From Eudromia elegans (Eukaryota > Chordata > Aves > Tinamiformes > Tinamidae): a DNA stretch of 64,000 nt. The notes beneath the pieces are model-generated. The model was given only the letters and a program-made list of their open reading frames with translations. It was not told the DNA's origin and did no database searches. Where the stretch lies: the NCBI GenBank assembly GCA_003342815.1, contig PTEX01000003.1:3660611-3724610 (forward strand), given 5' to 3'. Of this stretch, positions 1 to 15,145 are shown in pieces (the stretch's first letter is position 1; each line of letters opens with the position of its first letter). The position numbers and the translations under genes are program-made.

Positions 1-3000
1 CTGATTTAACAACTCTCTGATCCAGTTCAGGTCGGCAATAGTTCGCACTTGATCTCCTCACAAGAAGAACATCTGGGCTGGCATTGTGCCGCTGGGGGCA
101 GCTCTTCCCAGGCTGGTTCTTCCACGCGCTCTAAACTCAGCTCTCCCCTCAGAGCCCTCCAGGAGAGGGGACTCGAGGTCTCCCCTCCAGACCCTTCAGC
201 ATGGGGATGCAGCACCAACTGCAGCACTCACAGGGGAGCTCCAAGGCACTTACAGGAGCCTGTCCTCCTGGGCCCTGGTCACCCACAAGTTAATTTAATC
301 TGTGTGTTAGCCAGGAGTCCGCAAGGCCAACAGGCACAGGGCAAAGCTTTGAGCCTTCAGCACATTGGCTGAAAATATTATTAGAGTATTGCTATTATCT
401 GTGATTTATTTACATGTTACTCATTATTATCCTGGGCTGCTTACAATGTTGCATCAGGATTGCGTCTGTTAGAGCACCCCATGAGCATGATCAAAGAACT
501 GCAATATCTGCCAGCTTGAATTTTTCAGATTTCCCACCTACTCATGCTCTAGAAAAATGTAGAAATTGTAAAAATTGGTGGGTATGGCTTGAAAAACAAT
601 AAGACGGATAGGTCTTAAGGTCATGAGGAACAAGCACACTACGTATTAGTCTGCACAGAACGGGTTTGTTGCTGTGTCGAGGTAGAGCTCTATAGGAATA
701 CGCGGGCACGACGGGCTGTGCGAGCCAGGCCGGGGGCCGGGTCAGCCCGTGCCTCTGCGACCTGCCCAAACTCTTTATGCCCGTTTGTCCGGTCACCCGA
801 GTTGTGCAGGTTACTGACACCCTCTGTGGAACTTACCTGCGTTCGTTTAAAGCCCACTAGTGGAAATTTCAGTAAGTGACACAGCTCTTATGTCACGAGA
901 AGCAGGAAATTACATGTCTGCATTTGCCTTCTCAAGGCCTCTATCACACCCTGTGTTCCAGTCACCGTTTCCTAACCTGAAACTCAAACTGAAATCACTT
1001 TCTGAAAATAGATACCCAAACAAAGCAGCAGCAAATAAGTCTTAAACTTGGCAAGAAACTGTGCCTAGTGTTTCCAAGGGATGACCTCTCTCCAGGCAAA
1101 GTTCCTGGTGATTATGGGGTTTTGCCCCGTATTTTCCAAAGGAATCCGTGTCTCCACGTGTATCTGTGGTGCGCTCCACTCCGGAGAGTTTCGAAGGCTG
1201 GATGGTAACACTCTGTGGAAATCACACACCTCAAAGAAGCCTCACAAGTCCTGACCTTTTCCCACCTGATTTTATTAACCCTTGACTTGGTTCTGACGCC
1301 TTCTCCTTGCTTTGTGCCGGGTGGACATTTATAACTTATACACGTAGATAAGTGAGCCACGAAAGGCAGCATGTCACATGGAGCTTTCAATCGATGTTAC
1401 CCAGTAAAAGAAACTTCATTCAAAAAAAGTGTCTCTATATTCCTAGGAGTCCCCTGCGGTTCCTCTGAACAGCTGACATGTAACATGCACCTCGCCTGCT
1501 CTTCAACAAGACTCTTTATATAAATTGGGTTATAAAATGCTATTATGCAACACGAGATCCATGCTGCTGGAAACCTCGAAGGCATTCCCGTCCTCTCATT
1601 TAAAATACAAGGAATTCTCTAATACAGAAGAAATAAATCCTCCTGGCAATCTGTTTAATATCTTTATCCCCAAGAAGAAAGAACATCATGAGGCCATCGA
1701 CATTCTTAGGATGCCTTTTAGTTATGTCTTATTTTTAAATTTCTAGTATTGATTTTCCCTGACACAGGCAATTCCTGCTGGTGAAACAGTAAAAAGAAGA
1801 GTGGGCCAGACCCACAGCAGTTCTACCTCCACCAGTAATCACCTTTTTCCCCTTTAATACATTTAAACAAATCTCTCTCAAAGTATCCCTTTCTAACAAA
1901 CCAAATTACAAAACAGAAAGTCCATCTGCCTGGCAGTATTCCCAACAACGGATAGCTCTGGCAACAAAATGAACCTTACTGTTCTCGTGGCATTAGTTTA
2001 AGCATTCTGTCCCTTTCAGAACCTGCACTAACATCAGCAGGTCTCTAACCAGGATCCCTAAAACACTCAGACGCAGTAACCTGCGTTGCCTATCGGAGTC
2101 CCCGGTGTTCCCGTTAAAACAGTTCCCCTGTTTCAGTCAGAGGATGAGAAAGTGGAGGGATCTGGTCTTGGTACAGGCATCAGGTGAGGAAGACAGCAGG
2201 AGAAACAGGGGCATTTCTGTCAATATATCCAGCGGGGCTCTTCCCCCGGCCTCAGCGTGCCAGCTCCATAACGTCACACAGAGTATTGCACAAATACCCC
2301 CTACAACCCGCAACCGCCCCTGCAACCACAACCAACCTGAACCCTGAGAAACTGCGAATGAAAATAAACCCGTAGTGAAAACGCAGATTCCACAGCCCAA
2401 ACTACGGCAGTATCAGAACAGAACTCAGAACTAAAGAATACAGGACAGAAACTAGCTGCAATGAAATAAAAACAACTTCTACGCATTTTTTCTTCAGGAT
2501 AGGTCACACTGCAGGGGCCAGCATCTACAAGTGCCACATTTGGGCTCTCGTAGAGAGGGTTTCCAAACTTCCCTTGAGCAAACACCCAGATGCAATACAT
2601 GTTCGACACACTAACCATGAAAACGAAGCCTTATTCAGCATTGGACTTGCACTGAGCAGCAGGGATGTTCCTAGGGAAGGTACTGGGTAAAACGCCCTGC
2701 TCCCCAAGCCCACCCGCAGCGACCTGAGCCGCCTCGAGGTCCCCGCGGCGTCGGTGCTGCTCTCAGCGGGGCTGCGCTCCATGTACAACGCTAAGGAGAA
2801 AGGGAGGGATCGCGGGGTCAGGCGTGACCCGCTGGTCAGTGTTTGAGAGAGAGGAAAAAAAAATATCATCGGGTTGACCAGGTCTTATACAGAAGCAAGA
2901 CCTGGCTTTACATAGCAGAGAAACACATGAGTGAGAATTAAAGTGTAAAGCGGCAAGAAGCAGCTGCAGCTTAATAAAATAACTGTAATAAAATATAATA

Positions 3001-3057
3001 ATAATAACAACAGCAGCACCAACCGCAGCGCCCCCCGCGCCCGCGCTCCCCGGCCGG
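1..3057. other. Left flank, probably ERICH5 intron 1
   Basis: No exon, RNA gene or recognisable repeat was found. If the exon at 3064-3124 is correctly assigned to a leftward gene, this stretch is its first intron, and the large glutamate-rich coding exon lies outside the window. A short GC-rich patch at about 2690-2830 has an open frame on the + strand but no splice context or family I recognise. The rest is ordinary AT-rich DNA. Confidence 0.55.
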
Positions 3058-3560
3058 GCTCACCCCGCGGCGGCGGCGGGTCCGGGGGGCGGCGGTTGCG
3101 GGGGGCGCTGCTGGAGCAGCCCATGGCGGCGGTGCGGGCGGCTCTGCGCGCTGTCCCGCGCTGCCCCGCGCTGTGCCGCTGCCCCGCGCTGCTCCGCACC
3201 GCCCTGTGCTCCGCACGGGGGCGTTCCCCGGTGCCCGCGGCGGTGCCTGTGCGCGGGGAGCGCGAGGCACCCGCGCGGGGACAGCGCAGGGCGCGGGGAG
3301 CGCCCGGCTCTGCTGCTGCCTCTGCAGCTTGCAGCGGGGCTCGGCTGTGGCTCTGCATCGCAGCCGGGGGACTGTCAGTGTGTGAGGGGTCCGCACGGGG
3401 GCAGCTGGGGACACCTGGGCGTGTCGGGGTTGCCCCAGTGAACTCAGCCCTCGGTGTGTCAGTGGTGCGCGAGTTTCCGGCTCGGCCTGGCCATCAAGAC
3501 CCATGGTGGGGAAGCGTGAACCCAGGGCGAGCAGTGGGCGAGGAGGTGGTGTGCGGAGCA
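3005..3560. promoter_or_regulatory. CpG island at the ERICH5 start
   Basis: This stretch is very rich in G, C and CpG compared with its flanks. It covers the MGCSSS-encoding exon and the DNA just upstream on the - strand. It has the form of a housekeeping-type, TATA-less promoter. No TATA box is visible, and the transcription start cannot be placed from sequence. Runs of G on the + strand (about 3079-3112), the template strand of this exon, could form quadruplex structure. Confidence 0.7.
3064..3124 (-). CDS. ERICH5: ERICH5 coding exon 1 (5' end of gene, partial)
   Basis: Sixty-one coding bases on the - strand start at an ATG in a strong Kozak context (GCCGCCATGG) and run to a GTGAGC donor in phase 1. 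They encode MGCSSSAPRNRRPPDPPPPR plus one base. As I recall it, human glutamate-rich protein 5 also begins MGCSSSA, and in human the gene lies divergently beside RPL30, as here. Gly2 and Cys3 form a typical N-myristoylation plus palmitoylation start, so membrane anchoring is likely; the protein's function is not established. The frame stays open past the donor, but that read-through is low-complexity and leucine-rich, and a strong splice site precedes it. The remaining exon or exons must lie to the left of the window. Confidence 0.72.
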
Positions 3561-3857
3561 TGGCTGTGCACCTTGGTCACCACTCCGAGACGGCGTGCAG
3601 GGCATGGCCGTGCGCCTTGGTCACTACTCTGAGACGGCGTGCGGAGCATGGCCATGCGCCTTGGTCACTGCTCTGAGACGGCGTGCAGGGCATGGCCGTG
3701 CACCTTGGTCACCTCTCTGAGATGGCGTGCGTGGCATGGCCGTGTACCTTGGTCACTGCTCTGAGATGGCATGCGGAGCATGGCCATGCGCCTTGGTCAC
3801 TGCTCTGAGACGGCGTGCAGGGCATGGCTGTGTGCCTTGGGTGCCACTCCAAGACAC
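3549..3857. repeat. 44-bp minisatellite, seven copies
   Basis: The motif GCATGGCCGTGCACCTTGG, followed by TCACTGCTCTGAGACGGCGT, recurs with exact 44-bp spacing. The shared CATGG starts at 3559, 3603, 3647, 3691, 3735, 3779 and 3823. Copies differ by a few substitutions but show no length change. The last copy degrades after about 3845. The array is GC-rich and lies about 430 bp upstream of the ERICH5 start codon. Open frames across it come from the repeat and are not genes. Confidence 0.93.
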
Positions 3858-3862
3858 AGCCG

Positions 3863-4409
3863 GCCTGCCTGCGGCCGAACCTGCCAATGGAGACACCGGT
3901 CCCGTCCATATGACAGGGTGAAGAGACGTCCGTGCATACTCAGAAGAGGTGGGGGACCAGGAGGAGGGGTCCCTGAGTCCCAGTGTCCGCTGGATTTGGT
4001 GGCTTCAACATCCTTAACATCAATCTTGAAGATTAAATAAGGCAAATCTGATTTTTATATTTGCATGCAGGTAAATTGACAGGAGTCCATAGATATCCAT
4101 TTTGTCTGGAAACTTTGCAAAGTGTCAGAATGAAGAGTGTTGTTTGCCACATATTTGTTTACATAAGCACCCCAAATATATTTTATATATTGAATTCAAG
4201 CCAGTTTTTGTTCTGCCCTTCACACTCAAGGCAGTCACACATGTAAACTTCTTCTAAATATATTCAGGAAGCTCAGGATGCTGCTGGCAGGCAGCACACA
4301 TGGAAGGGAAGGTTGGAAAACCAGCCATGACTGGCTGGAGCGGCCAACTGGAAATCCTACCTTTCTTCTACAACTTTCTTTACAACAGCGAAGCAAGCAT
4401 CTGAAAATG
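3863..4409. other. Unique spacer, nothing recognised
   Basis: AT-rich DNA between the minisatellite and the first CR1 fragment. No exon, RNA gene or repeat is supported. Confidence 0.5.
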
Positions 4410-5163
4410 TGGGAGGAATAACCCCAGGCACCGGTACAGATCAGGGGTTGACCTGCTGGAAAGCAGCTCCACGGAGACGGATCTGGGAGTCCTGGTTGAC
4501 AAGTTCCCCATGAGTCAGCCATGTGCCCTTACGGCCAAGAAGGCCGATGGGATCCTGACCTGCATGAGGAGGAGCATTGCCAGCAGGTGGAGGGAGGGGA
4601 TCCTGCCCCTCTGCTCAGCCCTGGTGAGGCTGCACCTGGAGTATTGGGTGCAGTTCTGGGCTCCCCAGGACAAGAGGGACTGGAGCTTCTAGAGAGAGTC
4701 CAGCGCAGAGCGACAAAGATGATTAAAGGCCTGGAGCACCTATCGTATGAGGAAACACTAAGGGAGCTGGGACTGTTTAGCCTGGAGAAGACTGAGAGGG
4801 GATCTGATCAATATGTACAAACATCTGAGGGGTGATTGTAGGGAGGAGGGGCCCAAACTCTTCTTGGTGGTGGGTGGGCACCGGACAAGGGGTAATGAGT
4901 GCAACCTGAAACACAGGCAGTTTGATGTCCATGTGAGGATGAACTTCTTTCCTGTGAGGATGACAGAGCCCTGGCACAGGCTGCCCAGAGAGGCTGTGGA
5001 GTCTCCTTCTCTGGAGATCTTCAAACCCGCCTGGATGCCACCCTGTGCCCCATGCTCTGGTTGTCCCTGCTGGAGCAGGGGGGTTGGACTGGATGATCTT
5101 TAGATCCCTTCTAGATCTCTAGAGGTCCCTTCCAACCTCAAACCTTCTGGGATTCTGTGATGT
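4410..5163 (+). mobile_element. CR1 LINE fragment (3' end)
   Basis: A 5'-truncated CR1 copy that starts near the RT thumb region. It keeps degraded forms of the conserved CR1 C-terminal protein segments ([21 protein letters not shown] at 4696-4755, [20 protein letters not shown] at 4967-5026). It ends with GGTTGGACTGGATGATCTTTAG and a single GGGATTCTGTGATG-type 3' end. Several frameshifts break the frame, so it is an inactive relic. Confidence 0.92.
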
Positions 5164-6436
5164 TTCTCTTCAGAGACAGTGGCCAGGCCACCAGAATGGA
5201 CTCTGGGCAATGGGAAAAGAAGGGAAAGCTACGTTCCGTTCCTTCTCTAGCTGGAGATTTGTACACTGCTTTACATAGTGTGCTAATGAAAAGGTAATAA
5301 GAGTAGAATGCATCCACCAGCTGTTTCATTAAAACAGGGCAGGGAGGAATTTGGGATTTACTGGACCAGAGAGAGGGAGCATGTTTGGGCATGTTCATGC
5401 AGCTAAGAGCACTCCCTGGGGGTGCCTTCAGGGTTGTTTCGGTACTTCATGTTCTGCAAATAGCCCTTGGATAAGGTACAGAAAGAGTCCTGGGGTTAGG
5501 AATGAGGACCCAGAGGTATTTGGCAGGTGACATCCAAGCTCACCAAACACAATGTGTTCTTCTCTTCCATTTTCTCAAGAGTAAAGGGAAAATCACATCT
5601 TTTCTGCAGGCAGATGGGCTCAGCTGAACTAGTTCGGGGGCTGGATGTAGGTCAGATCATGGTAGCACATGGTTGTGCCTCAGTGTATCAGCTCTGTCAC
5701 GCAGGGCAGGGTGAACCTGATCAGCTAGCTCTCGGACCCTTTGTAGGGAGCCCATGCATCGAGGTAGGGGTTCAAGTGACACGGTGCCAGATGAGACACC
5801 TCTGTCTCACTGCTGTAAACCACATCAGGGTGGACAACATGTGGCCTCTGCAGATCACTTAACATGAGCCTGTTCCCACCAGCTGCATGACCTGCTGCTC
5901 CGTAGCTGCCTCTGTGTCACTGTCTCGCTTTGTGGAGAGCGCCAAGACACTCCCTAGTCACAAGTGGCTGCAACTATCAGCGAACTCAAAACAGGACCAG
6001 TGGGTACACTTCTAACTTCTACTTCCCAAATGGTTTTTTGCAGCTCAATTAACATGCTCGCCTATTTGCCCATGTAAGTGGGAGTGGCATGGGCACTTCA
6101 GTGCAGCTGCAGGGTGAAGCGCTTTGGAAGTGAACATGCCAGGACAAGTATCTCCAGATAGAAGAAATATCTATATCGTGTACTACATAATCAGAAATGC
6201 ACTTCCAAACCAAACTTTTATGATTTCTGTAAGGCCTTGCCAATTCTGAAGTTCTCTAGACCAATACTACACTTGTTTCACTCACTCTAGGGCTCACTCA
6301 CAGCTCATAATTCTGAATATTTTGGATAAGATTTCTATTATAACTAAGTTTACTCTAATTCTTGAACCCTGATTAAGTATAATCAAATTCTTGGATATAT
6401 CAAATCACAGTAGACTTTTCAAAAGTTTATGGCTAC
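5164..6436. other. Unique spacer, nothing recognised
   Basis: No exon or repeat is recognisable. The open frame at 5527-5862 (+) matches no family I know and lacks supporting signals. Confidence 0.5.
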
Positions 6437-6477
6437 AACTCCTTTTAAAAAACTTTTTTTTTTTTTAAAAAAAAGGC

Positions 6478-7827
6478 AAGAAGCAGGACCCGGGCAACTA
6501 CAGGCCGGTGGGCCTGACCTCTGTCCTTGGCTGCTGTCTCCAGGCACATGGAGGAGAAGAAGGTGCTCAGGAGTAGCCAGCATGGGTTCACCAAGGGGAG
6601 ATCATGCTTGACTAACCTGATAGCCTTCTATGATGGGGTGACTAGATGGATAGATGAGGGCAGAGCGGTGGATGTCATCTATCTGGACTTCAGTAAGGCT
6701 TTTGACACCGTCCCTCACAGCATCCTCCTGGGCAAGCTCCAGAAGAGTGGGTTAGATGAGTGGACAATGAGGTGGATTAGGAACTGGCTGAATGACAGGG
6801 CCCAGAGAGTAGTAATCAGCGGTGCCGAGTCCAACTGGAGGCCTGTGGATAGTGGTGTCCCCCAGGGGTCAGTCCTTGGTCCGGTCCTGTTCAATTTATT
6901 CATTAACGACCTGGATGAAGGGATGGAGTGCTCCCTCAGAAAGTTTGCTGATGATACCAAACTGGGAGGAATAGCTGACAGCCCTGAGGGCTGCGCTGCC
7001 ATCCAGAGGGACCTGGACAGACTGGACAACTGGGCGGCAAGTAACCTCATGAAGTTCAACAAGGGCAAGTGTAGGGTCCTGCACCTGGGGAGGAATAACC
7101 CTAGACATGCCTACAGGCTGGGGACCGACCTCCTGGAGAGCAGCCCCGCAGAGAGGGACCTGGGCGTCATGGTGGACGACAAGTTGACCATGAGGCAGCA
7201 GTGTGCCCTCGTGGCCAAGAAGGCCAATGGGATCTTGGGGTGCATTAAGCAGAGCATCTCCAGCAGGTTGAGGGAGGTGATTCTGCCCCTCTACTCAGCC
7301 CTGGTGAGGCCGCACCTCGAGTACTGTGTGCAATTCTGGGCTCCCCAGTGCAGGAGGGACGTGGAGCTGCTAGAGAGAGTCCAGTGCAGGGCCACAAAGA
7401 TGATTAGGGGCCTGGAACATCTGCCCTATGAGGAAAGGCTGAGAGAGCTGGGCCTCTTCAGCCTGCCTAAGAGAAGACTGAGAGGGGACCTGATCAATGT
7501 ATATAAATATCTCAAGAAAGGGAGTGAGGAGGAGGGGGCTGGCCTCTTCTCAGTGGTGGCCAGTGATGGAACTAGAGGAAACGGCCACAAATTGAGGCAC
7601 CAAAAGTTCCACAGGAACTTGAGAAAGAACTTCTTAACAGTGAGGGTGACAGAGCCCTGGCACAGGCTGCCCAGAGAGGTGGTGGAGTCTCCTTCTCTGG
7701 AGATCTTCAAAACCCGCTTGGACACAACCCTGTGCCACATGTTCTAGGAGACCCTGCGTGTGCAGGGGGGTTGGACTAGATGACCTCTACAGGTCCCTTC
7801 CAACCTTAAGCATTCTATGATTCTATG
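6478..7827 (+). mobile_element. CR1 LINE, 5'-truncated, with long RT frame
   Basis: A young-looking CR1 copy. An open frame at 6527-7747 (406 codons) carries the reverse-transcriptase core: [13 protein letters not shown] (RT motif A region), [20 protein letters not shown], and FADDTKLGG (catalytic FADD, the usual CR1 form of YXDD), then the C-terminal [20 protein letters not shown] block. The 3' end is two perfect ATTCTATG units (7812-7827), the characteristic CR1 terminus without poly(A). Upstream, an [10 protein letters not shown]-like segment precedes the frame in another register. The endonuclease domain and ORF1 are absent, so it cannot move by itself. The 8-bp sequence AACTCCTT occurs at 6437-6444 and again directly after the 3' end at 7828-7835. 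Confidence 0.96.
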
Positions 7828-7835
7828 AACTCCTT

Positions 7836-10800
7836 AGCTATTCTACACAAAGCAAAACAAAAACACACTACTGGTCAGGCAATAAAATATTCTAAAGTTT
7901 TTATTGCAGCAGAGAATTTAGGCAAAACTTTTCACTGATGCAAATTTTTGGAGGCTCCACTGATGGTTCCTCTGTGATGTTGATGTAGGACTGCAGCAAA
8001 GTGCCTTCTGAAACAAAACCTTTTTGATTTTGCTTGGGGGGCAGTGGTCTTGAAACTTAAATTTTAAGACATTACTTGCAACTTCCAGGAAAGGACAGAA
8101 TCTGAAGATCTCTTCAGACTAACTACTATTTTTTTAAATTCGCAACTGAGTTTCTGATACAATCTGGCCTTTTGGCACATGTAGGTATCTTCTTGTATTG
8201 GTGCTTTAAACTTGCTATATATACGTTTGTTATATACGTGTGTATATGCACACATACATGCACTCTTCAGCATCTTTTCACTGAGCTCAAAGCATATTCA
8301 AGGTGTGTGAATATCCAGATATTCAAAAATTGACAGTGTTTAACCTCAGTACTTTCCCTGTAACCTGGGTAACTGTACTAGGTAACAGTCTCTGTGTATT
8401 TCCTCCACAGCTCTTTCCTTCCTTCTTTTCTAAAAACAAAGTCCCTGGAAGGAGCCTAAGAAGCAATCTGGGTTCTGATCCAGCAGACCTGTACATTAGG
8501 AGGATTCCAAATTCCCAATGACCTGAAACAAAGAGCTATATTTATTTGCCACACAATAAGGGGATAGTTTGGTGCATGACCCTATGAAAATTGGATGAAC
8601 ATGTTTGCATTTGCTGTAAATGTGATTACTATCAGAGAGTACAGCCTGTCACTCCTAATATCCCTGAGAAGTGCAAGAGGAGAAAATAATGAATGCAGGT
8701 GTTCACACAAAGTTGTTATATAACTGTAGTGAAGAGATTTTGATGGAATTAAAAATGTAAGAACAAATAAGACTGTATTTTTTATATTTTTATCTTATCA
8801 AAAATAATATGTGCTGTTCGTGTTGGTAAAAGCCATAGGACTGGCTTTTCAAAAGATCAGAAAACTGCACTGAAAGGTTCACAAAGAATTTTATCAAATG
8901 GTCTGCCTCAGACCGCCACACAGCATCCATAGTGCAAAAGTGTACACTTTTAGACCTCAGTGTTATCTTCCTTTTTCTTCAGTAGATAGTTATTCCTTTC
9001 TCCCAGCTGACTATATACTGCCTATAATGACACACATAATTAATTAGTTTTTTTTCCTAATGCCTTGTTTTATTGTCACTGGATTACTCTTAAGTGTTAG
9101 ATGAGCTGAAGAGACTACTCTGCTAATAAGTTGACACTGTTACTGTTACCATTGCGCCTGAGCAGCTGATCTGTGAGCTTCTAAAATATGTGGGGAAAAG
9201 TTGCTTCAGGACTTCTCTGCAGAAATGCATTTGCTGCACATGAGGGTCCATATTTGCATAAAACTTCCAATATTTCCATACTTGCAGCTGAGGAGGTAGA
9301 TCACCTACCTCATCCTGGACAGGCCCAGGTGCAAAATAAAACACGTTCCCTTGCCTGTCTTTCCTCAAAGACGTGTCTGCCTTGCTACCATGACTTGTGC
9401 TCTAGGTTTACGATACGCTGCTGCCAGTGACAATGTCACCATCGGCCCTTCTTCCCTTGCCCTTTCTCCACAACCCAACCCTCCTGCTTGTTCCCTATCA
9501 TGGCAGGACATCCCATCACTTGTATCCCAGCGTTTTGTGGGATGGTGCTATAAAATAAATGGCTGACTTGAGTTAAAAACAACATACAAAAAATGGGTGG
9601 GAAATCCTTTAACTGTCATTGCTACTGAAGTTGATGTATCGTGAAATTAGGCCCTCTGCTAGAGCATGGTAATTAGGTTGTCAATCCAATCGTGACTCAG
9701 TTGTGTGTGATCACATGCCCAGAATCAAGGACAACAAGGCTTATTTAAGATATCTTGTTTACATATATTTAAATGTATTTTTATATATTTTGCATGAGGG
9801 ACTTTGAATGTCTCAGATAGAGGTTTGGTTTTTTTTTTTCATTTTCCCTCAGGCCTGGATTGAAGAAGCTGCTCTCTAAATTTTGAGATAAGGCATTGCC
9901 CCACCAGTGACTTTTCTCATACTACTCTCACTCTTCTAATTTTTTCTTCTAAATGCTGCTCCTTTCTCACAAAAATCAGAGCTATATCAATATATCTAAT
10001 TTATATATCTATATTAATGTATATTAATATATCTAACAGCAGATATAACAATCTTATCAGTGTTTTAGTAGGTGGGGAGAGGAAGAGAGATCTGCTGAAG
10101 ACAAGTGCTCTCCAGGTTAAGCAGTGGCCTGAGAAGCCCCTGAGCCAGAGCGGTACCAGAGCTGCAAAGTACCTGCGTGTCAATGGTTCTGTTGCAGCAC
10201 TGTCTGATGTAGCTTCCCCCATAGTTTTTATGCTTCGTTAATACAGGATTGAGATTTGGAAGGTGAGCAACAATATTGTGGAAGTTCCCATTTCTGCACA
10301 TATTTCCCCGCACAGAGAACCCTCATTCCCCACAGATATATGCACATGATTTAGGACTCAGGGTCTCTGACAATCAGTCCTTAAAGGAGTTAGAACAAAT
10401 CTTTTGTTTGTTTAAGAACACTTTGCATCATTGGGAATAACTGACTTTACAATCTGTGAAGTATTAAATTTCCTTCTAATCTGACAGGGCTGAAGTTACA
10501 ATGATATCTGTGAAAACAGCTCCCTCTTCAGGGGCCCTTCAAAGCTCCCAACGTTTAGAAGATAGGAAAAAAATACAGATATTCAAAGGAAATTGCGCTG
10601 AGAACATCACCAGGCCTGATGCGCCTTATGTTCTCTTTCCAATATTTTCTAAAAATAAGAATATAGGAAAATTGTACATGACGATAGACCAAAAAAAGAA
10701 AGTAAGAGTTTAAAGAACGAAAGGCAAGGCGTAATTAGATGGTCGGAATAACAGCAGTGCACGAGTGCTGTGACAAAGTTAAAAAGGAGCAAGAAAAAAA

Positions 10801-11380
10801 TGGAGCCTGAAGAAGAGTTTATTTATTATCTGCCAATAATAAACAGAGGTTTCAAGTACTTTGAAACTCATTTCATTTTGCTCCGGTAATGTCTGAAAAA
10901 ATATTTTGTTTCAGTAAGTGAAATGGGACTACAGGGAGGCTTCCAAAAAGTAGTTTATATTATTATATATAGTACATTTATTACGTCTTTGTGCTGACGC
11001 TATAAATTAATTCCAGAGGACTTTGTAACTACAGAGGGCTGAGTTTCAGCTGGATGTTTAAACACCATTTATCTCTGATGATTTTTCCTCTAACACACAT
11101 CTGCCTCATCCTTATGTCAGTGTTAGTAGGTTAGACACCAGCCGAGGCTCTTCATCTGACCTGCTGAAGCTGAAGCTCTTGCCCAGTTCCCACACAGGAA
11201 CAGGGCACCAGGGGCTCTGGTCGGGGGCTTCCAGACACGTGCAAAGAAACGCCTCGCAGGTGGGCAGCTCCACCAGTGGGGAAGTACGCCAGTATATAAA
11301 TGACGTATTTATTCAAAATAAGCTATATGAACACAAGGACTACTAGGATTACAGAATCCTGCGTGTTCGGGGTTTGCTGT
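7836..11380. other. ERICH5-RPL30 intergenic spacer
   Basis: AT-rich unique DNA between the CR1 and the RPL30 CpG island. No exon, RNA gene or dispersed repeat is supported. The open frame at 9123-9368 (-) reads like ordinary protein, but it has no splice context or family I recognise. TA-rich simple sequence occurs at about 9984-10036. Confidence 0.5.
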
Positions 11381-11693
11381 TTTGTTTCTAACCTGTAACT
11401 CACCTCGACAAAGGCTCCGAACACCGCTGCGGCCTGTAGCCCCGTGCCCGGCACGGCACCCTCTCCCCGCTGCTCTCCCTCTTTTACGCCATTTTCGCGA
11501 CAGGAGCCACAAACTCCACGGAGCGGAGAGCCCGCGCGCCGCCTCCGTCACGCGCGTGGGGAGGGGAGACCCCACCTTGCCCCCCACGCCCCGCCCCCGG
11601 GTGGTGTCAGCCAATAGCAGCGCTCGGCCGCCGCGTCCCGCCCTCGGCGCGGCGAATCGCCGCTGTGCGCAGGCGCGCGCGGCGCGGAGTGGC

Positions 11694-11703
11694 TCTCGCG
11701 AGA
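11694..11703. promoter_or_regulatory. TCTCGCGAGA promoter palindrome
   Basis: A perfect copy of the CGCG element known from TATA-less vertebrate promoters, placed about 40 bp upstream of the TOP start of RPL30. Its identity is directly visible; its role here is inferred from known promoters. Confidence 0.7.
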
Positions 11704-11740
11704 GTTTCCGCGCGGGGATACGCGATGCGTGCCGGGAGCG

Positions 11741-11783
11741 CCTTCCTTTCTGGCTGCCCGGCCATCTTGGCGGCGCGTTTCGG
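11741..11783 (+). other. RPL30: RPL30 exon 1 (5' UTR) with TOP start
   Basis: This non-coding first exon begins at the pyrimidine tract CCTTCCTTTCT, the 5' TOP motif that places ribosomal-protein mRNAs under mTOR-dependent translation control. The transcript start is put at the first or second C of this tract. The exon continues through the YY1 site GCCATCTTGG and ends at the donor GTGAGC (11784). Human RPL30 likewise has a short non-coding first exon containing GGCCATCTT. Confidence 0.85.
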
Positions 11784-11868
11784 GTGAGCGGGGCCGGGCC
11801 GGGGGGCGCGGGCGGGCAGGGCCGAGACCGGGACCAGGCACTAACCGCCTCCCCCGCCTGTCTTCCAG

Positions 11869-11898
11869 CTCCCGCCCGACCCCCCGCGAGGCAGCAAC

Positions 11899-11919
<21 letters not shown>
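11869..11919 (+). CDS. RPL30: RPL30 exon 2 (start codon exon)
   Basis: Starts after the acceptor TCTTCCAG. Thirty bases of 5' UTR precede the ATG at 11899, then seven codons (MVAAKKT) run to the GTGAGT donor. The coding part is 11899-11919. The short N-terminal coding stub is typical of this gene. Confidence 0.96.
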
Positions 11920-15102
<3,183 letters not shown>

Positions 15103-15124
15103 ATGCTATAAAGGTGTTTTCTAC

Positions 15125-15130
15125 AATAAA
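15125..15130 (+). promoter_or_regulatory. RPL30: RPL30 poly(A) signal AATAAA
   Basis: A canonical AATAAA lies 23 bases past the stop codon. Cleavage is expected 10-25 bases further on. Confidence 0.9.
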
Positions 15131-15145
15131 ACTGGTTCCAGGTCC

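Noticed and set aside
2885-3561. Long - strand open frames (157 and 196 codons) through the left CpG island
   Set aside because: One contains the ERICH5 start but reads through a GTGAGC donor into a leucine/tyrosine low-complexity tail; the other is an overlapping GC-rich shadow.
9123-9368. 81-codon - strand frame with ordinary-looking protein composition
   Set aside because: No family recognised, no splice context, and no neighbouring coding sequence. It could be a decayed fragment, but nothing supports that.
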